In this document: piece by piece, positions 1-9,600 of the stretch
Numbering within the stretch: the stretch's first letter is position 1
How the letters are laid out: each line of letters opens with the position of its first letter
Source: Chloroflexota bacterium
GTDB lineage: Bacteria; Chloroflexota; UBA6077; CF-72
DNA length: 23,280 nucleotides
Assembly (NCBI GenBank): GCA_019242065.1
Contig: JAFAWJ010001124.1
Location: forward strand, 1 to 23,280
Reading direction: 5' to 3'
Notes under the pieces: generated by a model
Databases searched by the model: none
Seen by the model: only the letters and a program-made list of their open reading frames with translations
What the model was told of the DNA's origin: nothing
Translations under genes and position numbers: made by a program

Positions 1-2
1 CA

Positions 3-1097
3 GCGACGTTCGCGCGCCTGGTCGGGATTGACTCGCCTTCTGGCGGCGAGGGCGCTCTCGCGCGGATAATTGGGTTGGAACTGGAGCGCCTGGGCTGGAC
101 TGTCGCGGACGATCGCAGCGGTCCGGACTGTGGCAACGTGATTGCCAGCCTTCCAGGTGAATCCGGACTGGAGCCACTGATGTTCACGTCGCATATGGAC
201 GTGGTTGCGCCGTGTCATGGCATACAAGCCCGGTTGCACGATGGCGTGTTCGTGACCGCTGGCGACACCGTCCTCGGCGCCGACGCCAAAGCTAGCGTCG
301 CTGCACTCATTGAGATGGCGCAGATGCTGGCGCACAGCCCGTCGGCCTCCCGGCCACCACTCGAGCTTGTCTTTACGTGGGGTGAAGAGGTTGGCCATCT
401 GGGCGCCAAAGCGGTGGACTTGGCGCATATCCAGTCCGCTCGAGCGTATGTTTTGGACGGACTTATGCCGGTCGGAACCATCGTCACTGCGGCTCCAACG
501 TACTACTCGTTCTCAGTGCGTCTTGCTGGCCGGGCGGCGCACGCGGGCGTCGAGCCGGAGCGCGGGATCTCCGCAATCGCGCTCGCCGCCCAGGCCATCA
601 TGCGGTTGCCCTGGGGACGACTGGACGAGTCCACCACCGCCAACATCGGCACCATACACGGCGGCAGCGCGCGCAACGCCGTCGCTGCCGAAACCTTACT
701 CGACGGGGAAGTGCGCAGTCTGGAGCCCGAGCGCGCTGCCGCTATCGTGCGTGCAATCGAGCGCGTATTCACGTCGGTCGCTACCGAAGCGGGCGCAGCA
801 GCTGAGGTGCGGGTGGAGGAGGTGTATCGCGGCTATGCACTTGACCCTGAGCTCCCACTGATTGCTCTGGCTCGGCGTGCGTTTGCCAGTCTTGGCACCG
901 ATCGGGTGGGTGAGTTGGTGCGAACCGGTGGCGGATCGGACGCCAACGAGTTCAACACTCGAGGTCTGGTGGCGTGTGTGCTCGGCATCGGAGCCGAAAA
1001 TTGCCACAGCGTGCAGGAACGGATGCGCCTTTCGGAGCTGGTGTTGTTGACGGAGTGGGTGATTGAGATCGTGAGACACAGCGCGCAGCCACGCTAG
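3..1097 (+). CDS. M20-family metallopeptidase, PepT-like (5' end cut by window edge)
   Basis: Likely a zinc-dependent cytoplasmic aminopeptidase or tripeptidase of the M20 family. The frame is open from the first bases of the window, and the codons before the TTG at 75 encode a typical M20 start (FARLVGIDSPSGGEGALA), so the true start lies outside and the TTG is not the start. Counting from that TTG, the metal-site signatures are SHMDVV (His40, Asp42), LGADAKA (bridging Asp70), TWGEEVG (catalytic Glu104 and Glu105), VLDGL, and a final ENCHSVQE histidine near the C-terminus. The Gly-rich dimerisation-domain pattern (AGRAAHAGVEPE) is present. PepT normally has GADDK; here the second Asp is Ala. 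The stop is TAG at 1095-1097. The gene converges on the dihydrofolate-reductase-like gene, 163 bases away. Family assignment is firm; the exact substrate is not known. Confidence 0.93.
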   Translation, partial: ATFARLVGIDSPSGGEGALARIIGLELERLGWTVADDRSGPDCGNVIASLPGESGLEPLMFTSHMDVVAPCHGIQARLHDGVFVTAGDTVLGADAKASVAALIEMAQMLAHSPSASRPPLELVFTWGEEVGHLGAKAVDLAHIQSARAYVLDGLMPVGTIVTAAPTYYSFSVRLAGRAAHAGVEPERGISAIALAAQAIMRLPWGRLDESTTANIGTIHGGSARNAVAAETLLDGEVRSLEPERAAAIVRAIERVFTSVATEAGAAAEVRVEEVYRGYALDPELPLIALARRAFASLGTDRVGELVRTGGGSDANEFNTRGLVACVLGIGAENCHSVQERMRLSELVLLTEWVIEIVRHSAQPR

Positions 1098-1260
1098 ACG
1101 TCCGACGGGATTCATCCGCGACAGGGCTTCTGGATTGTCAGTGACACACCGAGGACATTGGACAGACTCACTCGAGCTGGTCGACGGCGTGTTGACCGGC
1201 TTCGCTGGATACTCGACTGGATCGTCCGCGAAGTGGAGACGCAGAAACGGCAGTAGCTGC

Positions 1261-1872
1261 TCAGCCGGCGCTCTTTCTCCGGTACCGGATGTGCGTGGCC
1301 AGCGGCGAGTGGAGCACTTCGACGGGCTCGAAGTCGAACGTCTGGACGCCGTCCAACATGCGCTCGCCACTGCCGAGCAGGACGGGTGCGATGTCGAGCG
1401 TGAGTTCGTCGATCACTCCGGCGTTAAGCGCCTGTCGCACGGCCGAGGCGCCGCCGGCGATGTCCACGCCGCGGCCGCCGGCCACGTCCAGCGCCCGCGC
1501 GTAGGCGGCTTCGAACCCGTCGGTGACGAAGTGGAAGCTCGTTCCGCCCTGCATTTGGATCGACTCGCGGGGGTGGTGGGTGAGCACGAACACCGGCGCG
1601 TGATAGGGCGGTTCGGGACCCCACCAGCCGTCCCACGCCTCCGTCCACTCGCCGCGGATCGGCCCGAACATGTTGCGGCCCATGACGTAGGCGCCTCGCG
1701 GGCGCATGAGCCAGCCGACGGCCGTCTTGTCGGCGTCGTTCGCGCGCGGGTCGCCCATATGCCAACCGTGCAGCTCGCCGCCGCGTTTGCCGAGCGGATT
1801 GTCGCGGCTCTGGTCGGGACCGGCGACGAAGCCGTCGAGTGAGATCGACATATGGCAGGTGGTATCGGACAT
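1261..1872 (-). CDS. Dihydrofolate reductase family protein (RibD C-terminal-like)
   Basis: A 203-residue protein of the DHFR-like RibD C-terminal family, which binds NAD(P)H and reduces pterin- or deazaflavin-like substrates; many members are uncharacterised. Family marks are the start (HMSISLDGFVAGPDQS), a central YVMGRNMFGP segment, the PVFVLTHHPRE strand and GGRGVDIAGGASAVRQAL, the nucleotide-binding glycine loop. The frame is open further upstream, but the ATG at 1872 is chosen because GGAGG lies 6 bases before it and because homology begins there; residues encoded upstream are low-complexity Arg/Pro. It stands alone on the minus strand, with degraded genes upstream and the M20 gene converging downstream. 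Which substrate it reduces cannot be read from sequence. Confidence 0.9.
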   Translation of the reverse strand: MSDTTCHMSISLDGFVAGPDQSRDNPLGKRGGELHGWHMGDPRANDADKTAVGWLMRPRGAYVMGRNMFGPIRGEWTEAWDGWWGPEPPYHAPVFVLTHHPRESIQMQGGTSFHFVTDGFEAAYARALDVAGGRGVDIAGGASAVRQALNAGVIDELTLDIAPVLLGSGERMLDGVQTFDFEPVEVLHSPLATHIRYRRKSAG

Positions 1873-1988
1873 GATCGCCTCCAAGTCGGTTGCAGGGTTG
1901 AACTGGTACGCGTCACCGTAGCAGGTGGTCAGGCTCAACGGCTTGTCGGCTGCCGTCGAGCGCTCGCCGCCGGCGGCGAGTGGAGCGA

Positions 1989-2335
1989 TCAAATCAGTTC
2001 GCGGCGGGTTCGGCGGGCGTTCTCCACCGGAAGTGGAATCGCGGCGTAGCGCGGATCGTGCGGCCGCAGCGCGCTGAGGATGACGACGTGGCCGCCGCTG
2101 GAGCCGCCGAAGAGTCCCGTTCGGGAGTGCGGGGCGACTACGAATTCCTGCGCATGGACTGTGAGCCAGCGGGTGCCGAGGTTGGCGTCGGCAATCTGCG
2201 CGGGTACGCATGCTCGGGGGGCATGCGGAAGTCGATCGCCACGACGAGCATGCCCTGCGCTGCCAGCGCCTGGTCTATGCCTTGCTGGGCGACGCGAGCG
2301 GGGAACCGCGATCGCTGCGCTTCGCCGAGGGTGTT
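1989..2335 (-). pseudogene. Alpha/beta hydrolase fragment, frameshifted and truncated
   Basis: The minus strand encodes the middle of an esterase-like alpha/beta hydrolase. The first part, in one frame, reads ARVAQQGIDQALAAQGMLVV and continues to DFRMPPEHAYP. The second part, in another frame, reads QIADANLGTRWLTVHAQEF, then the nucleophile elbow GLFGGSSGGH and LRPHDPRYAAIPL. The frames join at about 2199-2203, where one G appears lost (CCGCGCAG where CCGGCGCAG would restore the frame). An in-frame TAA lies just upstream (2336-2338), and the C-terminal part with the Asp and His of the catalytic triad is missing; a stop occurs at 1989. This is a decayed or recombined remnant unlikely to give an active enzyme. 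Confidence 0.75.
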
Positions 2336-2391
2336 TTATCTCTCCGAGAGCCGCTGCGGGGCGGGGCTGTCGATCGACGGGCGGGTGCGGC

Positions 2392-2520
2392 TCAGTCGGT
2401 TCGCAGGGCCACGCTTGGCGCAGGCGGGAGGCTCGGACGGCTGGCAGTAGGCCCGCCAGCACGCCGATCAGGATGGCTGAGGCGATGCCGGTGGACCAGG
2501 TTTCGACGGGGATCACCACA
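2392..2520 (-). pseudogene. FtsX/MacB-type ABC permease, C-terminal fragment with frameshift
   Basis: The minus strand encodes the last transmembrane helix and tail of an FtsX-like permease: VIPVETWSTGIASAILIGVL, then AGLLPAVRASRL, matching the family ending in which a G-LPA-RA-RL segment leads into ALR. After RASRL the tail continues only in another frame as APSVALRTD and a TGA stop at 2392. One missing G near 2418-2422 (CTGCGCC instead of CTGGCGCC) explains the shift. Only about 43 codons remain; the rest of the permease is absent. It abuts a histidine-kinase fragment on the opposite strand at about 2520, so this point is a recombination scar. Confidence 0.7.
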
Positions 2521-2691
2521 CCGTGGCACGAACGGACCCGTGAGGACCAGGCGGGTGTGGGCCTCGGCCTGGCGATCGTTAACAGCATCGCGCGGGCATA
2601 CGACGGAAGCCTCACGCTCGCCGCGCGGCCCGCGGGCGGCCTGTACGTGAGCGTCGAGTTGCCCGCCGCGCCACCGCACGCCGGGCAGTCT
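2521..2691 (+). pseudogene. Sensor histidine kinase, C-terminal ATPase-domain fragment
   Basis: The plus strand encodes the end of a HATPase_c domain. The G2 box GVGLGLAIVNSIARAYDG is followed by a Gly-Gly turn and the closing strand GGLYVSVELPAAPP. The upstream N, G1 and F boxes, the phospho-accepting histidine and any sensor region are absent; the sequence before about 2521 instead encodes an FtsX tail on the other strand. No start codon or ribosome site belongs to this fragment, and the frame runs on into non-homologous sequence with no family-like stop. It is the third broken gene in about 700 bases. No partner response regulator is visible. Confidence 0.72.
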
Positions 2692-2821
2692 CGTAGGCCG
2701 AGGCCTGCAACACCGGATTGTAAGTTGCATCCGTGCGCGAGCCTCCTCGACAATCGCCAGACCCGCCCGAATACTCGCACGGCCGTGCTGGCCAATCCAG
2801 GGCGACGTTCCGAGGAGGATA

Positions 2822-5800
2822 ATGGACGAGATACGGCCGGATCCGGAGGGCGAGCAGACCTCTCTGCTGCGGGAATTGCTGGCAACCTCGGTGGGGCGGC
2901 GCTGGTTGCTCAAGGCTGGCCTCGGCTCGGCGGCGCTCGTGGCCGCGGCGCACGTGCCCGTGTGGTCGGTGCCCAGCCCGGCGCTCGCTGACGAGGCGTC
3001 GCCCGGCGGTGCCTCGACGCCCGTCACGCTGCAATTTGCCCTGGGGGCTCTGTACTCCAGCGCCGCCAGTCACACGGCCCGTGACCAGGGTGGCTCCGCG
3101 AACCAGGGGCTGATCTTCGCACAGGTCATGCAGCCCGCGGCCCAGGACACAGCCACGCCGAGCTCGAATGCCAGTCCCACGGCGCGGCCGAGCGTGACCG
3201 ACACGCCGACGCCGCAACCGAGTGCCACGCCCACGGCGGGATCGTCGGCCAGCCCGACTTCGACGCCGACCGCTGGGTCATCATCCACCAGCGCGACCCC
3301 GACCTCCACGGCGGAGTCATCCACCAGTCCGACCCCAACCGCCGGGTCATCCGTGAGTCCGACGCCCACCGCCACCGGATCGGTGACGGTCACGCCGAGC
3401 CCCGGCACGCCGAGCGGCACCCCGACCGCCGGTGCCAGCGCCGGCGATGTCCAGGACCTGACGCTGATCGTCAATGGCACGCGACTGCCCCTGGTGCTCC
3501 ACACAGACGACTCGCGTGCAGCGCTCAAAGCTCAGGGTGGTCTGTGGGCAATCATGGACCTGAATGCCCTGACGCACTATGTGGCGGACGTGCCACTGTC
3601 GTCCGAACGGGCCATGCTGGTCACCGTTCAGGGCACGCGCGGCTCAACCCAGGTTTTGGTGTGCCAGATGTTCTACGGCCCGGCGGATGCCGTGCAGTCG
3701 CTGGCCCAGCTCGCGGCGAGCAGCGGCGGGCTGAAGGACGTGGTCGGTTCAGAGCGACGGCTCCAGGCACTCGGGTTGACTGCCGATCAAATCAGCACAC
3801 CCGAGCAGGTTGCACAGCTGCAGTCAATTGGCGATAGCCACACGACGGCCGCGGCTTTCGTCATGCACCACCCGAACGTCGCCACGATCGACAAGGTCAC
3901 GTGGACTGCCACCAACGCACTCCTGCTTGCAACGCCGGAGGTTCAGAGCCTCGGGGACACCATTTACAACCTGCAGCATGGGCAGGGCGTGAACATCGGG
4001 ACCTACGTCAAAGCGACCAACCCGGACGGAACACTGGCCCAGATCCGGCTCACAGATAACTCGACCACCCCCCCGACGGTCATTACCAGCAACTTCACGA
4101 CGATCCAGTTCACGCAAGACGACACCTTCCAGGCAGCGTTGAAGTCGGGCGTCGGCGCCGGCGTCCTGGGGGTACGCGACAAAGGCGAGCTCGGGCAGGT
4201 GATCGACAAGCCGATCAGCGACTACCCGGTCGGCACGCCGTTCAAAACCTGGGTGCAGCCGCAGGGCGTCACTCCGAAACTCATCCCATACGCACCGCCA
4301 GCCACGGCGGCTGGGGGCGGGATCCAGGCGACGGTCAAGAATACCGGCCTGTTGTATGGCACCTATACCCAGACAACCAGCGATTACTCAGGTGGCAAGG
4401 TCCCGATCAGGATCTACAACAATTGGGTGCGCTGGATGTGGGCCTACGTGCAGTATCTGGGCCAGAACGGCGACAACCTGGTCATCGATTCGAATGCCAA
4501 GTGGCCAAGTACGAGGTACTCCCGCTCTCTGGTACCCGTGACGCAGGTAGCGACCGTACTTGGCGTGCCACTCTGGGACCAGAATTCGGTCGACGTCACC
4601 CTGGACTTTCCGAGCGACGCGCATACCGCCCGCCTGCTGTATTGCGGGCTGGGGTCGAACCTCAATGACGGGAACTGGCGGCAGTACTTTCCGTCGGACG
4701 CCTACACCAACCCGGAGGTAATCGCGCCCACTGGCGAGGTGCTCGCGCCGGCCCTGGTCACGGGCATCGTGACTATCGGTCTGACCGTCTTTACCCTGGC
4801 CATCGACATCGCGGTGTCGACCGTCTGGCTCAAAGCGCGCGACATTGTCAAGAACATCTTGACAACTCCCAATGCGCTGGAGGAAATCCAGGCCGTGTTT
4901 GCGGCGAGTGCGGCCTTGACCGCTGCCGAAACGGCGGCCGCGACCGTGGCTGCCGGTGGCGCGACATACGAAGACATCGCCAGCAACGACCTCAAGAACA
5001 TCTGGAGCGTCCTCGTCAGCCTGGCCAGCGTCATCCCCAAAGTCCTGTTCAGTCCGGCGTTTTTGAACACCTTCTGGAGCGATATCGGTTCGTACGTCAC
5101 CATCGCGTTTGGCGCTGACAAGGTGCTCGAGGGTATTCCGTTTCTGGGTGAATTCGTCTCGGTGATCTCGGTCCTGGGCGATGTCGCCACGCTGGCGGAG
5201 GAGACTGCCGAAGCGATCACCGCGCCCTGGGTGATCGAGAACGAGGTCAACCTCACCTACCAGGCCACGGTGACGATCAACCGCGACCTGGCCCACCACG
5301 CCGCCACCTGGCCCGAAACCGCTCGATCGTGGCAACTCACGGCCAATCTCGGTAACAAGCCGATGTCGGACCCACTCACGGGCCCGCTGAACCCGGATGG
5401 TCGCGTTCAGTCAGAGGCGATTATGGTCACCACCAGCGCCCCGTTCGGTGGTGACACCATCCAGTGGACCTTCGCCGTTCTCGACGAGTCCGGCTTCCAG
5501 GTCGGCACGGGGGTTTCCGCCAGACTGCCGAACAATGATCCTTCCAACCCGCCGACAACCGTCGAGTTCCAGATTACCGAGAATCCGGAGCGGGTGACGC
5601 CACAGACGGTGTTCACACGCTCCGACACGGTCACCTACGACAACGCGGCTACGCCTGCTGGCTACACCTGGTCTGAACAGGTGACGGATACCGGCACCGT
5701 CAACAGCGGGGGCATCCAGCAGGTGACAGGCGTGACGGTGTCCACCACCTCCGGGGTGGTGGGTGTGGTCTGGAAGCAAAACGACCGTTACTACCTGCGG

Positions 5801-6670
5801 GGAATACCAATCGCGGAAAATGGCACCAGCATTTCGATGGATGCGACGCCGAAGGAGGGCTACGCCCGCCCGCCTTTCCTGCTGTTCGACCCGTTTGTCG
5901 ACAGGACCGACATCGGTAACCACGTGTTGCTCGAGCCCGACGATTCCTCCGATGCGTACTTCATTCGCAAAGTTACCGTCGGCCAGGACGGCTCGATCAG
6001 CTGGGTGCCGGACTCCTCGCTGGGGATGTTCACGCTGCCGGTGTCGGCGGCCGGGCTGCATTCCTCAGGCCGCATTGTGGCCGTGCATACGGACAGTGGA
6101 CGGTTCGCCTGGCTCCAGCCGGTGGCAACCACGAATCCGCTCGGCATCGCGGCCCCACCTCCGCGGCCGAATTGGGCCGCCTATAGCGCCGGACCTGGCA
6201 CGCAACCCGGCTTGCTGCAGTCACCGATCGCGCTGGCAGTGACCAATCCGGGCACGGTACTGGTGTTGGAAGCCGGAGCCGGCAAATTGGCCGCGTTCGA
6301 CCTGAACGGCAATCCCGTCAAATACTTCGGCACCAACCAGGACCAGTTCACCCAGCAACTGGCGAGCGGCGGCACGTATCTCGACATCGCCGTGGACGGC
6401 GCCCACCAGATTTACGTCCTCTACTATTCGGGTGATGGCGAACAGGTCGAGGATTATCACATCGACGTGTATACGGCCACCGGTGAACCGCTGGTTACCA
6501 ATAGCCCGGGCACGAACGTCGCCAGGTTCGCCGTGGACTACTGGCGCAGCATCTACGGTGCGAACTTCGACCCCTTGACCGACCGGGGCACGACCACTCC
6601 CCACATCGATTCCGCCCTGGGTGTGGCCGAGCCCTCAGTCAGCCGCTTCGATCCGGTTATGCCCGCGTGA
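2822..6670 (+). CDS. Very large Tat-type exported protein, Thr/Pro linker, propeller-like C-terminus; function unknown
   Basis: 1282 residues, function not recognised. The ATG follows a strong AGGAGG ribosome site 5 bases upstream. Residues 25-33 (GRRWLLKAG) are a twin-arginine motif, followed by a hydrophobic stretch and an ALA-DE cleavage site near 56, so export in folded form by Tat is likely. Residues about 104-206 are a Ser/Thr/Pro-rich linker. Residues about 210-640 and 800-1110 look like globular, beta-rich extracellular domains that I cannot name. Hydrophobic segments lie at about 640-668 (VTGIVTIGLTVFTLAIDIAV) and 768-805, separated by an Ala-rich helix; these could be membrane hairpins or a buried core. 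Residues about 1130-1260 resemble NHL/SMP-30-type propeller strands (YLDIAVDGAHQIYVLYY). The stop overlaps the next gene's GTG, implying translational coupling. A weak promoter is possible at 2725-2754 (TTGCAT, 18 bases, GACAAT). Confidence 0.88.
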   Translation: MDEIRPDPEGEQTSLLRELLATSVGRRWLLKAGLGSAALVAAAHVPVWSVPSPALADEASPGGASTPVTLQFALGALYSSAASHTARDQGGSANQGLIFAQVMQPAAQDTATPSSNASPTARPSVTDTPTPQPSATPTAGSSASPTSTPTAGSSSTSATPTSTAESSTSPTPTAGSSVSPTPTATGSVTVTPSPGTPSGTPTAGASAGDVQDLTLIVNGTRLPLVLHTDDSRAALKAQGGLWAIMDLNALTHYVADVPLSSERAMLVTVQGTRGSTQVLVCQMFYGPADAVQSLAQLAASSGGLKDVVGSERRLQALGLTADQISTPEQVAQLQSIGDSHTTAAAFVMHHPNVATIDKVTWTATNALLLATPEVQSLGDTIYNLQHGQGVNIGTYVKATNPDGTLAQIRLTDNSTTPPTVITSNFTTIQFTQDDTFQAALKSGVGAGVLGVRDKGELGQVIDKPISDYPVGTPFKTWVQPQGVTPKLIPYAPPATAAGGGIQATVKNTGLLYGTYTQTTSDYSGGKVPIRIYNNWVRWMWAYVQYLGQNGDNLVIDSNAKWPSTRYSRSLVPVTQVATVLGVPLWDQNSVDVTLDFPSDAHTARLLYCGLGSNLNDGNWRQYFPSDAYTNPEVIAPTGEVLAPALVTGIVTIGLTVFTLAIDIAVSTVWLKARDIVKNILTTPNALEEIQAVFAASAALTAAETAAATVAAGGATYEDIASNDLKNIWSVLVSLASVIPKVLFSPAFLNTFWSDIGSYVTIAFGADKVLEGIPFLGEFVSVISVLGDVATLAEETAEAITAPWVIENEVNLTYQATVTINRDLAHHAATWPETARSWQLTANLGNKPMSDPLTGPLNPDGRVQSEAIMVTTSAPFGGDTIQWTFAVLDESGFQVGTGVSARLPNNDPSNPPTTVEFQITENPERVTPQTVFTRSDTVTYDNAATPAGYTWSEQVTDTGTVNSGGIQQVTGVTVSTTSGVVGVVWKQNDRYYLRGIPIAENGTSISMDATPKEGYARPPFLLFDPFVDRTDIGNHVLLEPDDSSDAYFIRKVTVGQDGSISWVPDSSLGMFTLPVSAAGLHSSGRIVAVHTDSGRFAWLQPVATTNPLGIAAPPPRPNWAAYSAGPGTQPGLLQSPIALAVTNPGTVLVLEAGAGKLAAFDLNGNPVKYFGTNQDQFTQQLASGGTYLDIAVDGAHQIYVLYYSGDGEQVEDYHIDVYTATGEPLVTNSPGTNVARFAVDYWRSIYGANFDPLTDRGTTTPHIDSALGVAEPSVSRFDPVMPA
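3131..3440 (+). repeat. Low-complexity Ser/Thr/Pro linker DNA with imperfect tandem repeats
   Basis: This stretch inside the 1282-residue protein gene is built from degenerate copies of units such as ACCGCCGGGTCATC and TCCACCAGTCCGACCCC, giving repeated peptide units of the TPTAGSS and STSPTPT type. Length variation by slippage would be in frame only when whole codons are gained or lost. Such linkers are common in extracellular proteins of Chloroflexota and space a domain away from the cell wall; here it separates the Tat signal region from the first globular part. Confidence 0.8.
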
Positions 6671-9600
6671 GATCCGTTGCTCGACTGGCCGTCCTGCTGG
6701 CCCTGGTCGGCCTGGGCGGTGCCTGGGCCGTCCCGGTGTCGGCCCAGGCGGATGCCGCCACCACCGATGGCCTGTCCATCTACTGGCTCGATCAGACCAC
6801 GTACGCCGTCGCCAGGGCGAATGTCGACGGCAGTGGCGTCAATGCCAGCTTTGTCACCACCAACGACCTGCCGTACGGGATGGCAGTGGACGCGCAGCAT
6901 ATCTACTGGTCCGATCAATCCCAACCCATCATCGGTCGGTCAAATCTGGACGGTAGCGACGTGCAGAATTTCATCAGCCTGCCACCGCAGGGCGCGGTCG
7001 GGCTGGCTGCCGATAGCCACTACGTCTACTGGACCTCGCAGGAGACGGGGAGCGGGACGATCGGACGAGCGAGCCTCGACGGCAAGAATGCGGACAATAG
7101 TTTCATCACCGGTCCCATTGTCCCCATGCGAGTCGCGGTCGACGGTCAGCACATCTACTGGACCGACCAGGCAGGCACCATCGGGCGAGCCAACCTGGAC
7201 GGGACTGACGTCAAGACAAATTTCATCACCGGTGCCAGTGGTCCGGTGGGTCTGGCGATTGACGCGCTGCACGTCTACTGGGTGAATGTGACTGCTCAAG
7301 GTCAATCCATTGGACGAGCGAACCTGGACGGGACTGACGTCAACCAGAACTTCATTGCCGATGCGGGCGCGCATTGTCCCATCGGCGATTTCATCGGTTG
7401 CGGTTGGGGGCTGGCCGTCGACGGTCAATACATCTACTGGCTCGACAATACGCCTGGGACCATCGGGCGAGCGAATGTCGACGGCAGCGAGGTCAACCAG
7501 TCGTTCATCACCGGACTGCCGTATACAAACGACCTCACGCTCAGCGCCCCCACGCAACCCGTGTGCATGCAGGCCGCCTCACCACCCCCGCCGCCAATCG
7601 GCGGCGCCACGTTCGCGCGGGCGCTCGAACAGGGGAGCTCGAACGCGAACACGGTCGTGCTGCCGGCCGGCTCGAGCTGGAAGGCCGCGGATGTGTGCGC
7701 GGGTGCCGCCGACGTCATGACGCACCCGACGTCGATCTCGGTGGCGCCCGGCGGCGGAGTCGCGCTGCACGACGATGCCGACGGGCTCGTCTCGGCCTGG
7801 GGAGGTCGGGATATCGGGGCCAGCGATCCGGCGCCGGATCTGTACCCCGGGCGCTCCGACTGGCAGACGACGCAAGCTGACCTCCTGACCGCTCAGCAGT
7901 TGCTCGACTCCTACGCCGGCTGCCCCGCATGCGACCTCCCCGCCAATACGCAGTTCACGCCGGGGCAGCCCCAGCCGGAGATCGCCTACCAGTACGACGT
8001 GAGCGATGCGTCCTTCGAGGGCGACACGTTGACCGGGGGGTTCGACGGCTGGAACTTCAGTGGCACCGATCTGCGCGGCGCCCACCTGGTCGGGCTTCAA
8101 TCCGACCTGCCATCCAGCTTCAGCAACATTACGGTCGGTCTCTATAACGGCGTGTGTACGAGGTTCGAGAACTCGGATCTCGTCAACGCCAACCTGAAGC
8201 TGGCGCAGGCGACACCGGGCTGTGAGAAGAGCCCACTCCTCCAGCACAGCTCGGTGCCACTGGGCTGGGTGGCCGTGGTGCGCGGCGATCCGGACCTGGC
8301 GCCGAACGTGAATCTCACCAACGCCATTTTTGTCGCGGATGCGAGCGATCGTTCCAGCCTCAAAGGCCAGGACTTGCACGGCATCGACCTGAGCGGCACA
8401 ACCTTCCTCGGCTGGCCGGTCGACCTGTCCGGAACGACGCTGGACGGCGCCAACCTGTCCGGCGCGAACCTGGCTCTGGCCGATCTGTCGGGCGCCACCC
8501 TGCACGACGTGAATGCCGCCGGGGCCTCCTTCCGCGGCGCGCACCTGGCCGGAGATGACACCGTGCCCGCGGCGAACTTCGCCGGGTCGAAAACGAACCT
8601 GGAAGGCGCCGATTTCATTCAGGCGGATATCAGCGGCGCCAGCTTTGCGAGCGCCGATCTGTCGGCGGGTTCCGCGGGCAAGCCCGCGCAATTCGACCAT
8701 GTGCTCGCCAGGGGGACCGATTTCACTGGCGTGAACGCGAACCAGGCCTCGTTCAACGGCGCCCACATCTATGGCAACGGGCAGGCCTTCCAGCAGGCGA
8801 CCGATCTCAGCAACGTCGACTTCACCAATGCGTTGCTCGCGGGCGATAGCAAGGTGAGCGGCGGCTTTGATTTCACAAGTGCGCTGCTCAAGGGCGCCCA
8901 TTTCGACGGCGCGCAATGTATTGCGTGCACCTTCGCCAGCGCCACACTGAATCAGGCGACCTTCGTCGGAGCGTACCTCCCTGGAGTGATCTTCTCGTCC
9001 GCCGTTCTCCAGGGCGTCAGTCTGAACAACGCCTGGTTGTACTGTGGTGATACGAGCAATAGCGAGTGCCCCGCCGCTCCGGGTGCGTCGCCAGAGGTGA
9101 CCCCAGTCCCCTCGCCGGGCCTCCCAGCCGCCCGACCCTCGCCTTCCATGATTGCGACTGCTACTGCGTCCGCGCCGCACGCGACGGCGACAAACTACTG
9201 GAGCTGGCAGCTGGCTCTCGGCTCGAACGAAGTCTACGGACCGGTCCGCTTTGGCGCCACCGACCTGACCGGCGTGTCACTGGCCGACATCGCGGTCTGC
9301 CCTGACGGGGATACGCCCGCCAGCACCAATAACTGCGCCGGCCAGTCCATCCTGCCATCATCCGGCACCATGACCCAACCACCGATACCCTGCCCGGCCG
9401 ACAACGCTCGCGGGGCGGTGGCGCTCGACGACTGTCCAACCCAGACCAGCCCACTGGGCGATTTCAGTACTTCCAGTGATGTGAAGCCGCTGGCCGTGGT
9501 GGCGGCCAGTCCGCCCGCCTGGGCCACCCGGCTGGACGCCGGCGGGTCGTACGTTGGCATGGACGACGCCACGGTCCGGCTCGTGGGCGCCACCACGTCG

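Noticed and set aside
1137..1256. Small plus-strand frame with a TTG start, ending in LDWIVREVETQKRQ, between the M20 and DHFR-like genes
   Set aside because: It is Arg-rich with low third-position GC in its first half, has no convincing ribosome site and no recognised family; probably chance.
1135..1842. Long plus-strand frame opposite the DHFR-like gene
   Set aside because: It is the antisense shadow of a clear family member, with Arg/Val/Glu-biased composition and no family match.
3131..3440. Possible CRISPR-like or tandem-repeat array
   Set aside because: The repeats are degenerate, codon-phased and encode a Ser/Thr/Pro linker; there are no regular spacers.
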